Of a stretch of DNA of 64,000 nt, positions 48,882 through 61,540 are shown piece by piece; positions within the stretch are counted from its first letter, which is position 1; every line of letters begins with the position of its first letter. Source of the DNA: Eopsaltria australis (lineage: Eukaryota > Chordata > Aves > Passeriformes > Petroicidae); assembly GCA_034509425.1 (NCBI GenBank), contig JAVTVJ010001186.1:434001-498000 (forward strand), written 5' to 3'. The translations under genes were made by a program, and so were the position numbers. The notes under the pieces are model-generated. The model had not been told where the DNA came from, did no database searches, and was given only the letters and a program-made list of their open reading frames with translations.

Positions 48882-49478
48882 GTGAGTAACCTTCAGAGGG
48901 TGGTTGTGAGATCAGGTGGGCACCAGTGTTGGCACTGTCTGGGAGGGTGCTCAGCACATCAGAGGACTCTTTAGAGCTTGCTGAGCTTGGTGACCTCAGA
49001 ACACAAGAAATGCTTTTGCAGAGACATGGCTTCCACAAACAGCACAGTTAGTGAGGGGAATAATTTAAAACCTTATCTCCCCTTCCTCTGGTGGTGCCTC
49101 TCTGGCTGTCTCCAGCCTCCCTTGCCCCATGCCTCCGCAGCTCTTGCCAAACATTCAGGTTTTTAGTGCATTTCCCCTTGCCCCCATTATAAAAAAATAC
49201 AGCTAATGCAAATATTGCCTCTCTGGGGGAACTGGTCTTTGCTGGACAATCATTGTCGCTGTAACCTTCCCAATGGAGTTTAATTATGTGCTCGAGATTA
49301 AGCAATTATGTATTACCAGGGACAGAGTAAATCAACCCTTTTATCTCCACTAACAGGATATTTCCTGTGAGCCTTTCTGCCAAAAGAACATAGGGGAAAG
49401 ATGGGATGATTCTGCCTCTTACGTAAACGTGTTTATTTCAGGAGACCTCAGCACTGTGTGTTGGACAAAGCTACCTCT
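48882..49478. other. Gene-free stretch before the hexamer array
   Basis: If the preceding candidate exon is real this would be intron. No second exon with a phase-1 acceptor could be supported. The segment holds a pyrimidine-rich piece near 49070-49150 and otherwise ordinary sequence. Confidence 0.45.
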
Positions 49479-49640
49479 GCTCCAGCTCTAGCTCCAGCTC
49501 TAGCTCCAGCTCCAGCTCCAGCTCCAGCCCCAGCTCCAGCTCCAGCCCCAGCCCCAGCTCCAGCCCCAGCTCCAGCCCCAGCTCCAGCTCCAGCCCCAGC
49601 TCCAGCCCCAGCTCCAGCTCCAGCCCCAGCTCCAGCTCCA
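49479..49640 (+). repeat. Hexanucleotide tandem array (GCTCCA/GCCCCA/GCTCTA), 27 copies
   Basis: Twenty-seven uninterrupted hexamers occur in perfect register. Unit variants are A = GCTCCA, B = GCCCCA and C = GCTCTA. C occurs only at copies 2 and 4, at the left edge. The order is ACACAAAABAABBABABAABABAABAA. The right half shows a higher-order period near 30 bases (AABAB-like blocks). No unit contains a stop in the frames that read Ala-Pro on the plus strand or Leu-Glu/Gly and Trp-Ser on the minus strand. This explains open frames of 115, 88 and 146 codons here. The minus strand is G-rich (TGGGGC/TGGAGC). Coding function is not supported. Confidence 0.95.
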
Positions 49641-52600
49641 GCACGGCCACCCAGCTGCTCCTGCCCTGTGGCCAGGGCACCAGAACTGCACAGCAGCCAA
49701 CGCTGGGTGGCTGTTGACCACAGCTCTCAAGACCCATGCAGAAGTAGGGAAATAAAGTTCAAAGATGTTACGCTCTTGCAGATGGAGCTCCTTGGGCTCA
49801 GTTGAATGGTCACCCTGTCTGAAAGCACTGGGCTTGCAGAGGAGGGGATCTTGGAGCTGCTGTGAGTTTTGCTGTGCAGATAAAAGAGAAAAGAGGCCAC
49901 CCAGGCTCTTGCTCGCTCTGTGTTCAATTAGCTTGTTCACTGATGGGCTAACACTGCATGAATGGATTTTCCCACTGATTGATCTCTTAATGTAAATGAG
50001 TTATGGTTTTAAACTCAAACCATACATACTTCTTTTTTTCCCCTTGGAGCTGTTCTTCCCTCGTATTCTGTTCAGAGTGTACTTTCCCTCCAGAGTATTT
50101 GCAACACTTGAGGGCCTACATTTTCCTTATTTCTACAATCAGCTCTGAGGTGGTCATTTGCCTCAAAATGTCTGTATGTATTTATTATTTTCCTGTCTCC
50201 CCTCTTATACTGTTTGAAAAGGCTCTGAAAAGTTGACCAGCGCAGCTCTTTCACACAGGTTTTTACATAGGAATAAATAATGTATGATAGGTATGACACT
50301 GTTCCATGCATGTCTACAAAGGCATGATTAGCCAGTAATGCTTTGAGAAAACTGCGTTTCACCCAGGTATTATAAAATTTAACGTCATAAAGAGATTGTC
50401 CTTTTTGAATACAATACATGCCTCTCTTTTGGAATATTTCTCTTGTTTGTGATTCACATATTCCCTATTAACTTTTCAGACCTTGATAAGGAACTTTGCT
50501 TTCTGTACCTGCAGCAGTAACTATTTAGTGCCTTGTAGCTCACTTCTCCAGAGCCAAACTGTCACTTCAGTAGTCTTTGGGAACGGTAACAGTAAAAACC
50601 CAATAATGTGGAGGAAAGCAGAATGAGCTTTAATGAAATTATGCCCACTTTAGAAAGCAGATTGGGTCAGTACTTTAGAATCTGAAATTCTACCCTCAAA
50701 GTCTAATTTCTCTGTACTTAGAGAAACAGAAGCAGATAGAAAAAGTGCTAGAAAGGCATTGTTTTCATTGAGTAATATTATAGTTGCCTTTAAAAACAGT
50801 AGAAATTACAAATAAAATCTTTAAAACTTGCTGCTGCTATAAAATTGAAATTTTCCCTAGCCAAGTATCATATTCCAGAACACTGCTATTTAACATGTAA
50901 TCACATTAAAATAGGAACACCATAATACATATTTATGAAGACAGTAGCTCTTGAATTTTGAGATTATTCCTATTAAAAGCAACGTAATAACTCTGTCACT
51001 TTTGGTTTCTGTATGATATCTGGCAAGAAAGTCCCTCAGGTAGAACTGAAGATACTGTGAATTCTTGCAGTCAAGAATAAGTCCAATTGCATTTAGATAT
51101 ATAGGTTTTAAAATAACAATTCAGATTCTTAGATTAAAAAGATCCTTTGGTGAACTAAGCATCTACTTATGATAATTTCTAACTTGTTTTTCTTTCTCAT
51201 GGCCATAGAAGGTGACTAGAAATAACACCAAATCCATGAAACAGTGGATAGTTCTGGAATGATTTGGCATAAATCTGAGGTGCCACAGCCTGAAGTGGGA
51301 ACTGATTTGCAATGCAGCCTGTGGGTTATTCTGGATGTTGGTGGTCACAGGCAGTGTTGTCTCTCCTCTTCAGAGCTGACTGCATCTCCCATGCAGCCGT
51401 CCTCATCATATCTGGGGGAACTGGCTCTTCAAGACAAGACTTAGGACCTTCTGGAGGCTTGGGGGGATAAGGGTGAGCAATCTCATGCTCATTTTGGTTA
51501 TCAGTGTTCTGCCTGAAGTGAAGAGCACTACAATTTAAGGATGGAAAATTCTTTAGCATCATCCTAAAATTCTTATGACAGAAATGATTGGGCTTTGGTT
51601 AAAAATATCAGGCAGGCCAGATGGCACTTCCAAAGGCATCTGGGGAGATTTGAAATACACGCATGATGACCAAAATCAGAAGTGGCACAACGGAAGATGC
51701 TCTGACAGTGGAGTTCCATGGTCCCATGGGGCAGAAGACCAATGCGCTTGTCCATGTAAGAAGGCTTGAGAGATGACATTTCCTGTCCAGAACCCTCCTC
51801 CAGCCCAAGCCCAGCCCTCCTGGAGCTCAGAGTGAGCTTAATGGAAATAGATCTAGTATGAGGGAACAGGGAGAACAAGGGACCAGAAAGCTAGGAAAGT
51901 GGGAATTTCTCTTTTGACCATGCAGTAGGACAGTCCTTGTGTCACATGTCCTTTTGTCCCAGAGCTCACCCACCTCTCACCTGTATCATCCATCCCTGAC
52001 CTCCTGCCAGTGCTTCACTTCAGTACCCCATTCTCCTCCCCACGGCCATTGGGAACTAAGTCTGTGGCTCCTCTGCAGCAACTGGATGGGGTCCCAGGAT
52101 CTCACAGACATCCCTGCTCCTCCTCAGTGACACCCAGGGGGGTGAAAAATCATAGGAGCTGGAGAGTCAGCTTCCAAAGTGCTGAGTTGTTTGATTTTCT
52201 TTTACAGCAGTGCTCATTCCCATGGCTTCAGTTTGTTCCACGGCCCAAAATAACAGCATGCTCACTGTGTATGTGATGGAACGACATCTCACCCTGCCTG
52301 CAGGCAGACCAATAAGCTTTTCTGCAGAATGAGGATGCTTGAAAGCATTACCATAAGTTGCAACAGCTGTCTTTGCTCAGCAGCCACAGAGGTGAGGTCA
52401 GTTTCATTCTCCCAAACAAGGATTTTTACCAAATTCTGTGTTAGATCAAGAAGTGTGCTTGCAGGAGCCCCGTGATATTGCTACTTTAATCAATAGAGTG
52501 TGACCAAAAAATCATCTGAAAGTCATCAGTTTCTCCTTATAGAGGCCCTTGTAGACCAGTTACTTTTCATTATCCCGAATTTCAGAGCCTGTCATCATTT

Positions 52601-55454
52601 ATCTATTTGCCCTTTGGACTGCAGATGTAAAATCTGCACTGTTTACAAACTACTGGACATGCAGTTTCTCATCTAAACACAGAAAACCACAGTACTTTGA
52701 GTCTCTCAAGGCTGTTCTCTTGCCCTTTGGAGGCATTTATTGAATTTTTTAATTTCTCTGTTTCCTCCCTCTTACAGTTTAGATGCAAATACTTCCTCTA
52801 ATACAAATATTTAAAGAAATTTAATTCTCCTAAAGTCTGGGAGTAGAAAAATGAACACATGAGGGAGAAGTCTGAAGATAACAAAAGAACAAAAACTCAG
52901 CATGTTACAAAAAGAGGTAATTACAACTGACTATTTTTTCTGCAGACAGTAATATTTCCAAAAATCAAAAGACAGTTGCAAATTTCCTTGGTCCCTTCAA
53001 GATAAGAAGAAAAGAAAATTAAAACACTTCACTGAAGAATAATAATAAAATTAGGCAATTATCAAGAACATGTAATTGAAAATTATCAAGAAAACACACT
53101 TAGAGGGACAGGAGCTCAAATAAGCTTCTTGCATGATAAAACAGTAGTGTTCTTAACTATGAGCTGCAGTATCAGTAAGTTGTTGACCATTAATAATACC
53201 AGGAAAACTCACTGTGTTTATTATCCACTCTCCCATGACTCATACAGCACATTATCTTGTAGCATCACGAAATGAACATGCCAGACTTTCTCATGATTGG
53301 TTATATGTACATCCCAGTGGAAGGCTGGTTCAACATCTATGAGAAGGGCAGTCATGGTCAGACATAGGCCTTACAGAAATTTAGTGTTTTTCCTAGACCT
53401 ATTCTTATCTGATTTCTATCTCCTCCAGTTTTATACTGACATCAGCAGCATGCCACATGTTCAGTAGCACAAAGCCTCCTGTTTGGGGATGGCCAAGGAG
53501 TGAAGTTATGGCAAGGTCCAAAGGATACCTTGCACTGCCTTTCTTCTGTGGCCAGGCTTGTGCTAAGACAGTTCTCAGTCTTCAGGAAGTACCATGCATA
53601 ATTATGTGAAGGAGTCAAGGCTCACTCACTTGAGGTCACAGATTGAAAGAAATTTATAAAGAAAGCAGGGACATTTTGTGTCAGGTATTATGAATAATTT
53701 TATTTAGCTCAAGAGTTTGAACAAAATAGATTGGAGTTTTGGTACCTCCAATTCCATCAATAAGGTTTTATCTTGACTTCTTGTCCAGATAGAGCATCAA
53801 ACCTGCCATGGCTAAGAAGATCTGATTTTGACCATCCCTACTAAATACAGCATTTGGTGGGAAAAAATAAAACTTTAAAAAAATATTTTAAAATAAAAAT
53901 AAAAAATTTCAGCAACCCCAAGAGACCGTAATTCCTTTGTGACTGATCTCTGTAGCAGTATTCCCCAGTGTATGAGCTCTGGACTTTCTGCTTGTTGAGC
54001 AGTCCAGAGTTTTCATGCATGATCATTTTCCCATGCCAGAAGTGCATGGGACCCTTCTCTCTGTGCCACGGTTCTGCCTACAGCTGCAATCTTCCTAGCT
54101 GGGTCCCATTGCCTTTGTGCATGGGCAGAGGAATAGGGGAATCAGGAGTGTGCAACTGCTACACTTCCCTGATTGTGGTGGCTTTTCCTGAGCTTTCCCC
54201 AACACTTTTATAACACCTTTATAGACTGTTACAGCCAGCTAAACTCTTTACTCCAATCACCAGCATCGCAAAGTCTCTCCCTCAAAAAGAGGAATTCGAT
54301 AGTTTAAAAAAAAAAAAGACAAAGATGCACAGCTTCATCACAGAGTCAAGATTTACTGTTGCTGCTGCTGAAGAGCTGTGTGGGAAAAGTAGTCTGGGGC
54401 CCTGGAGTTCAAATCTACAGCAGTGCGTTCAAGATGTCTGAGCCCTTGAGAGCATTTGCTGGTGCAGTGAATTAAATTTAGAGCAGTGTAAATCCGGCTT
54501 TGGATTTAGATTTGTGAGATTCACCTTTGACCTGGCTTTGGATAGAGATTTGGATGCCTGCCTTGTTCAAATATGTGGGCAGTGTGCATTTTGTGCTACT
54601 TTTCAGGATAAAGGAAAAGGGCATAATTTCTACAGAGAATACTTTAGCTACTGGTTACAAATTCAGGTTATGGCATCTACTTCTATCTGTGTCCATTCTT
54701 TTCTACAAAATCAGGCTTTAAGGCATCTGTGATAAGAAAAATTTCAATTTAATAGTCTTGATGCAAAGAGCAAACTGGGATAACACCATCAAATATTGAC
54801 AAGTTCTAGACAAAAATCTGAGTAACTGGATTAATGTATAGACGTCATGCAAAGCATAATAGACGGTTTTTCAAACATATGGCTTGTCAGGGAAGGTTAG
54901 ATTTGCACTGTGTTGTCTTTTGGGTTTTCTATTTCTTTAATGGGGAAAGTAAAGCTGAGAAGAGAGTTTTTGGATGTCCAGAAATATTCTGGAAAACACT
55001 GCATTAAGAAAGACCTTTCTGGATTGGTTTAGCTGAACTTTTAATTGCTGAACCAAACCCAAGCTTGCAACAATAGATGTCTTCAGCCACAAGATGATAC
55101 CGAAGAACCTCTCTGTGAAGACTCCATGTGGCCATCACCCTGCAGCTAGCCCTTCCTCCCACTAATTAGCACCCACACATGGGCATCAGTGTCAAAAGCT
55201 ACACCTCTTTCCTAATCTGGTTTCAAAATACTCCGCCATCTCAGCTGTCCAGACTTCCTGTACTAATGGTTGCCATGACAGGAATTTTCTCTTTAATCCC
55301 TTTTTGGGGACACCCTTTCATCTACAGCAGTGATTACAGTGGTCACAGCTTCCTGCTGAGCCCTGTCTGTCTGCTAAAAAGGAAAATGGAAATAAAAATG
55401 GAAAGCTAGCCCAGGTCAGTCCTTTATTCACTACAGAGTAACACTATACACAGG

Positions 55455-55515
55455 CAATAAATAAAATAAATAAGATTAAATAATGTAAAACTAAGTAAAA
55501 TTAAAAGCTAAAAGC
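55455..55515 (+). repeat. AATAAA-rich low-complexity tract
   Basis: Overlapping AATAAATAAAATAAATAAG-type units followed by AGTAAAATTAAAAGC form about 60 bases of A/T-only or nearly A/T-only sequence. The AATAAA hexamers resemble poly(A) signals only because of base composition. No transcript end can be argued. Confidence 0.6.
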
Positions 55516-58500
55516 TATTTCTGCCCTTGTAAAAAAAATAGAATGCTAAAAAATGTAGTTTTTCAGATCCTATCTGGTCCACAGACTGCAAACAATAAAT
55601 TAATCTCATTGAATCTTAGAGGAGAATTCATCTTGCTGCATCCTAGATGAGTGAAGATGAATTAGCAGCCCCTGATCTCGATTTGAGAAAATATCCCTCG
55701 GGGCAAAACCTAGAAAATGCATCCACTGATTGCAAATTTCTCAGACATTAGTAGTTAAAAGCCACCCCTTGGAGCATACCAGAGCCCTTCTGCCCCCAGC
55801 ACTGCGTCCTTTGTGCCCACTCTATTTGCCCAATCTCCCTCCAGCCATGGGATGGGGAGTCAGGACAGCACCAGTGCTCCCTGAGCATGCAGGCACATCC
55901 CTATCACCACCACCGTGACCTTTCCAGGACTCACGTGCCAGTGACTCCGTCTGCATCGAGGTCCTGAGCACCCTCAGGTCCCAGAAGCTTTGTAGCTCTG
56001 CTGAACAGGACCAGGCACTTACAGAAGATGAAGGGGACTAAACATTGTCAATGTCTTTGTCTGCTCAAACACCACAGCCCCAGCACACGGGACTTTCATC
56101 CCTCCTCAGTCTCTTTTCTCTGTTGTTGCTTCACCTGCACATCATTATGCTATTGTTACATTAAAACACTGTAATTGCAGTCCCCAGGTCAAGCTGCAGT
56201 TAAACAAAAACCACTGCAGCGATGGCCGGGTTTCCCAATGGCGCTTTCCCTGGCACTGGGGATCTGCATATCTTGGGAAAATGCAGAAGAAGGTGTTATT
56301 TAAGAGCCTAGAGATACAAACAGATGTTTTGGTAGCTTTGTCAGAGTCAGAGAGCTCTATACATTCACTTTAGCTGAAGATCTGGCCCCATTTCAGCCAG
56401 GAAACAAGACAGGAAAAGGGATATACAAAAAAGTGTGTGAAAAGAGCAGCACATTGAAATTACGCCCTTTTTCACCTATGTGCACAAACAGACTGTGCCA
56501 ATTTTGAGACCATGTTCTCCCAGCTCTTTCTCCCTTCCCCAAAGCTGATGTGAGAGTGTGTCCCCCAGCCCCAGGTAGGAATGCAGACCTGGAAAGGAAA
56601 TGGGAAGCATTCACTGGGCTGGTACAAATGGAACACTAGAAGAAATGTCACACTGTGAGTCCCAGACCTTATACACTGACAGGGGCACACACAGGGTTGT
56701 AGGTATGAAGACAGCTTTCGGCATGCTGAAGGCCTCAGATGTCTGGCTGAGCTTCCTAATTCTACCAAAAACTCCACTGCTTAAAAGTCAGCTACTTCCA
56801 TTTTGCTGCTCCCTTCCCTTGATTTTTTTCTTCCCCTTGTTCATGCAAACACCATACCTAGGGAGGAGGAAAAGGCTTGCACAAGGTGGTTGCCACAGCT
56901 CAATCCTTTGTGGACTAAGGATTTCCTATTGCCATTCTCTTTGCCAGCCCCATGTTTCTGTGATGGTTTGCACTCCCAGAGTTGTGCCCAAGCTGAGCAG
57001 TATAAAAGAAAGTTCACATAGAATGTCCTAATCAAGCTTATTGAAAAGGGAACTCTGAGCCGAGGATGATGTAGTGAACATATAACTTGTGGAACTGAAT
57101 AAAAATGAAGAATGGGTTTTAGATATCTTGATCCCCAGCTAAAATGCCAAGAGTAATATGAAACTGAGCAACAATGTGAAAATGAGAGGAAGCAAAGTAC
57201 ATTTTCCTTTCTTCCTGGCAGACTCAGTTTTGGACTCTTCAGTGACAGTCTATTAATTTTTTTTTTATTTTTTTTTTTTGTTTTGGCATCAGAAACATTA
57301 TGAACACACAGACACATGTATTCTGCAGAATCTTAAAGCTTAGTTTTAATGTTAAAAAGTCAAGGACAACAGGCAACTGTACAAATACAGATCTTTAAAA
57401 TCTTCCGTAAAGTTCAAGCTATTACTATCCCCATCTGCATTACTCATGGTGACGCAGAAAAGCAGGCACTCATCATTGCACATCCGTGCTGGTCCAATCA
57501 TCGTGCCAGAGGGATCTTCTGGGGTGTACTATGGATTCACACAAGACAGGTCAGGGACAGTGGTTTTGGACTTCCAGTATGCCACCTTCTTCCTTTACCA
57601 AGGGCCAAATATTCTTTTTCTTAGTTTGTTTTTTTTTTTTAAGTACTAGAGTCAAAGCTTAATCAAGTTCACCAAGAGTGCACTCTTTACTTCCTGAGAT
57701 TTTTAGTGGGAGCTATATCTGCTCCAGATGGGCTGGTGGCTTCCCCTGAGCTCCTTTTCCTCTGCTTTTCTTTGGCTCAGGCATTCTACAGGCTCTCGGA
57801 GTTTGCCTCCCTCTCTGCATTTAACTCGTGGCTCACTTACGCTCACTGAGTGGGCATAAGTTAAAATGTCTGTGCTCCTTTGTTTCGTTGCTTGCTCTAC
57901 TGATCCGTACATGACTTTCCCTTGCTTTCTGAGGCATTCTCCTCTGCCTCCTCAATGCCTGCCTGCTGAGCTGATTGACCTTTTGCTCCACGACCCCTGG
58001 AGCTCAGCCACCACACCACCTCCCCATTCCCGTGTGGTGCAGAATATGGCAAGTCTGATGCAGGAGTGGGGTAGCAGTGGACCGGACACATTTTGCTGCT
58101 GAGGCTGCTGTGGGGTGGGAGAGCACACCTTCCCAGGTCCTCCCCAGGGCCAAGGTGTGCTGCCTGCACTGGGCCTGCAGCCACAGATGGCATTGCCCAA
58201 CATGTGGGTCCTGGCACAGCTCTCCATGCCTCAGACTTGCACAACCTTCCCCCAGGCACCATGGAGGGAATGCTGTAGCTATGCTGAGCAAAAGAAAAAG
58301 TCTGAATGGCTCAGGAAAGCACTCTTCCAGAGAGCTGTCTTTATCCTAAATACTGATAGAGAAGGTAATGCAGCCTATAGTTATGCTGCAGAGCTACCCA
58401 AAGACCTCACTCAAGTTCAGACTGATCCTTGCCATGGTTCACTAGCATTCTGAGGGCAGCTGTCAAACACACCTTCCACAGGCCCACCTTTGTTTGCTGA

Positions 58501-59770
58501 TTTACTTGGTAGTCTGACATCTCTTCCTGGCTACACTTAGACATGTTTGTAAAGGCTGATCACTTTTAGATCCTGTCTTCCGCTCTTGATGTGGAACAAC
58601 ATTGCCTGTTAACCTCACAGAGAAACCTGGGGAGGATCATTCGTGCACAGAGACCCCTGTGAAAAAAAGAGGCAGAGATCAGAGCCTCTTTGGGGAAATA
58701 GTGGTGCCTTTTATCATATTCTTCAAGCTCTGGAATAAATTAATTTATGACCACAAATGACAGGAAACCAGGAATTTACAAGAATGACTAGAACTAAAAG
58801 AACCATTTTTTTTCCCACTCAATACCCCAAAATAAAGTAGGTGCTTTGCCATTCACCAATAGCCAGCTTCAAGGTGGTCACCAATGTCTGCTGGCCAGCA
58901 CAGGAAGGCATGCTGCTGTGGGCAGAGGTGGGCAGCTCCAGGAAGAGCTTCCCTTCCCCTGGGACAGGTAGGACTCTCCACTCGAGCCGCATGGCTGACC
59001 TTTCTGTGGCTGAAGTTCCACTCCAGAGCCCACCACAGAGGATTTTTAGAGGGATGCACAGCTTCATCCAGGCACCATTACTGCAGGGGGTTTGCACTGA
59101 AGTCAGTTTTTTCTTCAGCAAGCAAAGGCAGGAAAACAACTGTCAAAGTAGAAATACAGTAAGGAGTAAATACAAGTAATTTCCAGTTTGGACAGTGCTT
59201 TGTTTACCTATTTTTCATATATGTGAAAGAGTTAAGTTTACTGCTTTCTTTACCACCTAAAAGGACTGTTTAAAAAGTTGCTTCAAAACTCCTAAGTCTC
59301 ATAAAAATATTTGGTCCATGCCTATTTTCTTGCCTTTTTTATTACCAGTTTTCTACAGAGACATTTTACAGCTGTAATCAATAAGATGTCCTATTGTGTA
59401 TTCTCTATATAAAATCCCACATACAAAAACACCTTACTAGGAGCTGGACGGTTGTATATGGTTTTTTACTAGAAAGTAAATCTTTGAAAAATGTAGTCAT
59501 GTTTTCCAGCTACTGCAAGAGGTGTCTCAAGCTCTGCCAGTTCGTAAGTCTGCCTGTTCAAACCGTGAAGCTGAGAGTGCATCAGAAACCATCAGTCCTG
59601 TTCAATAAACTGTGCTGAGCTTTTCATCTTGACTTCCTGAGTCATCCCAGCTCTGGACCTCAGCTGCCATATGGAATCCCACTTTGTAATACAATCTGAA
59701 ACACACTTTCAGCTCATAAATGTGTTTGTGTTTAGAACTACAAAGGACACTTCCTGGCTGTTTAGTAGGG

Positions 59771-59796
59771 TCTCTCTGTCTCTCTGTCTCTCTGTC
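59771..59796 (+). repeat. Short TCTCTCTG microsatellite
   Basis: Three to four copies of an octamer TCTCTCTG unit in 26 bases. It is a minor simple repeat in otherwise single-copy sequence. Confidence 0.8.
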
Positions 59797-60734
59797 AATG
59801 TCAAGCCACTTGGCCTGATAACGTGTTCATACCAGCTGAATTCTCATGTGATAACTTATGGATAATAATGTAAGTGCTGCTTTAAATAGAACATGGATCC
59901 TGATCCTCAGTCATCAACTGCTTTTAATCTCTTATTTTGTCACTTTGTGCTTTGCTCAATATATTTTCCCACAACTTTTAAGGATCATTTTAAAAGCATT
60001 ACAATGTATGGCTACTGCATCTCACAGCAAGTTAAAAAAAGAAGTAACTGGCAAGAAATCTCATTATCAACAAATGTATAAGGGGTTTTTTTCCTTTTTT
60101 TCTTAGACTACACCTTTTTTTTCATCTCCCAGCAACACTGGCATGCTGTTTTTCATTAACTACAGCTGTTTGCATATTGGTGCCATCAGTAGCCGGACGG
60201 GAGACCACATCTGTGGCGCTTGCATGTCTCAGTGACTTTGTAGCTTGGACTTCAGTGAATAATTTGAAAATTGCACACACATAAGGCTGACTCACATTGT
60301 TCCTTCTTTAAAACACATTTCAGAATATTCAGCTCTGAAAAGCTCAATTTATTTTTTCTAGTCTGTTGTAAACACGACAGGTAATGAAAAATGGAGAAAG
60401 GAAAACTCTCTGCAGACTTACCTAGCACATACTGTGCATGTAACAAAGCAAGTTTTTAAAATCTCACCTTATAATAGAGCAGAGAGGTCAAGGGGGGTGT
60501 TTCTGCAATCCCACAGTCCTGTTTTGGCCAAAGCTTGCTGGGGTTGAGGCAATACTACAGCACAACACAGGACTGAATGCTGATACCACCTGGTATGGTG
60601 GCAGGGTCATCTTTCAGCTCTTGTCTACTACAAAAACAGACATAGAACAGAAAACAACCATGCTCTGGTAAGGCTGAAAAGAGTGTCGCAGGACTTGAAG
60701 CTACATAGAGAAACCCTTGAACACCAGAAATGTT

Positions 60735-60800
60735 GTTTCATTCCAACCTCTCTGCCTCTGGCCAGGGACATCCTTGGGCTGGAGCCAAAGAGGTAGAGAT
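60735..60800 (-). mobile_element. Possible CR1 3' end remnant (weak)
   Basis: The stretch CATTCCAACCTCTCTGCCT followed by GGCCAGGGACATCC resembles the reverse complement of a CR1 3' UTR block (CATTCCAACCCCCCTGCC..GGGCAGGGACACC). Only about 45 bases match and neither side continues convincingly, so this may be coincidence. Confidence 0.3.
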
Positions 60801-60839
60801 GTGCCCAGCAGCAATTGCCCCAGCTTTTGAGAAGCACTC

Positions 60840-61540
60840 ACTTCTTTTCAAGGCACCTGTATAGAAATATGCTTTTCCTCCTCTGAGATAACCACACCTT
60901 GCTGTTGTCTGTTGTGTCTAAGGGACTGGCTGTGTTGCTGTGGGAAGCAAAGAGGGTTCCTATTGGTATCTGCAAGGATTTCCACAGAAACCACAGGAGT
61001 TGTACTGAGGGCGGTAGGGACCCCAAGTGCCAGGACCCTGGGTGTCCCATCGCCAGGGACAAGAAGCAGGCACTTGGGCGGGAGTGGAACATGTATTGCA
61101 GGGGTCCTGCTGATCCCATCCTGCTCTGGTGCCTGCAGGTCCCTGCAGCTGTGGGGGCCACAACACGTCACAGCAGTGCTGGGCTTCTGCAGCACAGATG
61201 TGGTGCTGCTACGCCTTGGACCCACAAAGCATGGAAGGACATCAAAAGAGCATATGCCTCGGCAATGGCCCTTTCCAGCAGCCAGCTGTCCTGCCTGCTC
61301 AGAGCCATATGTGCACCCAGCCCCTCAGGCCCTTCTGGAAAAGAGCTTTATGTGGAGTGGAGCAGGCTGGGCACAAAGGTGCAGCCTGCTCTCCTGGCAC
61401 AGCACTTGGCTCAGCCTCACTGCCAGTGGGTGTGCACACCAGGGGCTGTGGCAGCAGCATCTAGGGGGTGTGGGGGACTGGGGACGCCGCTTGTGCCTGG
61501 GAGTCAGCACAGAGCAAGGGAGCTGAGGTGATGAGAGGTG
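60840..61540. other. GC-rich patch open in several frames
   Basis: This patch is richer in GC than its surroundings. It holds the two longest plus-strand frames of the window (210 codons at 60899-61531 and 204 codons at 60912-61526) in different frames over the same DNA. Minus-strand frames of 125 and 132 codons also overlap it. None shows a recognisable domain, signal peptide, repeat or transposon motif. Cys- and Trp-rich content reflects TGC/TGG-rich composition. Scarcity of stops from base composition is the simplest explanation. A single exon or non-coding RNA cannot be excluded. Confidence 0.35.

Larger units (their letters stand above)
49641..60734. other. Gene-free stretch, mostly single-copy
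   Basis: About 11 kb without a supportable gene or transposon. Low-complexity pieces are an A/T-rich run at 53860-53912, AATAAA-rich sequence at 55455-55515, a T-rich run at 57255-57285 and (TCTCTG)n at 59771-59796. An imperfect duplication of CTTTGGATTTAGATTTG-type sequence occurs near 54498 and 54534. Multi-frame open stretches at 57900-58350 and 58819-59180 coincide with higher GC content and look like chance. Confidence 0.5.

Noticed and set aside
55455..55515. AATAAA hexamers as poly(A) signals
   Set aside because: They arise from an A/T-only simple repeat, with no upstream exon or downstream GU-rich context to support a transcript end.
57900..58350. Cluster of frames on both strands (90-121 codons)
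   Set aside because: The region is locally GC-rich, and all frames lack domains and mutually overlap.
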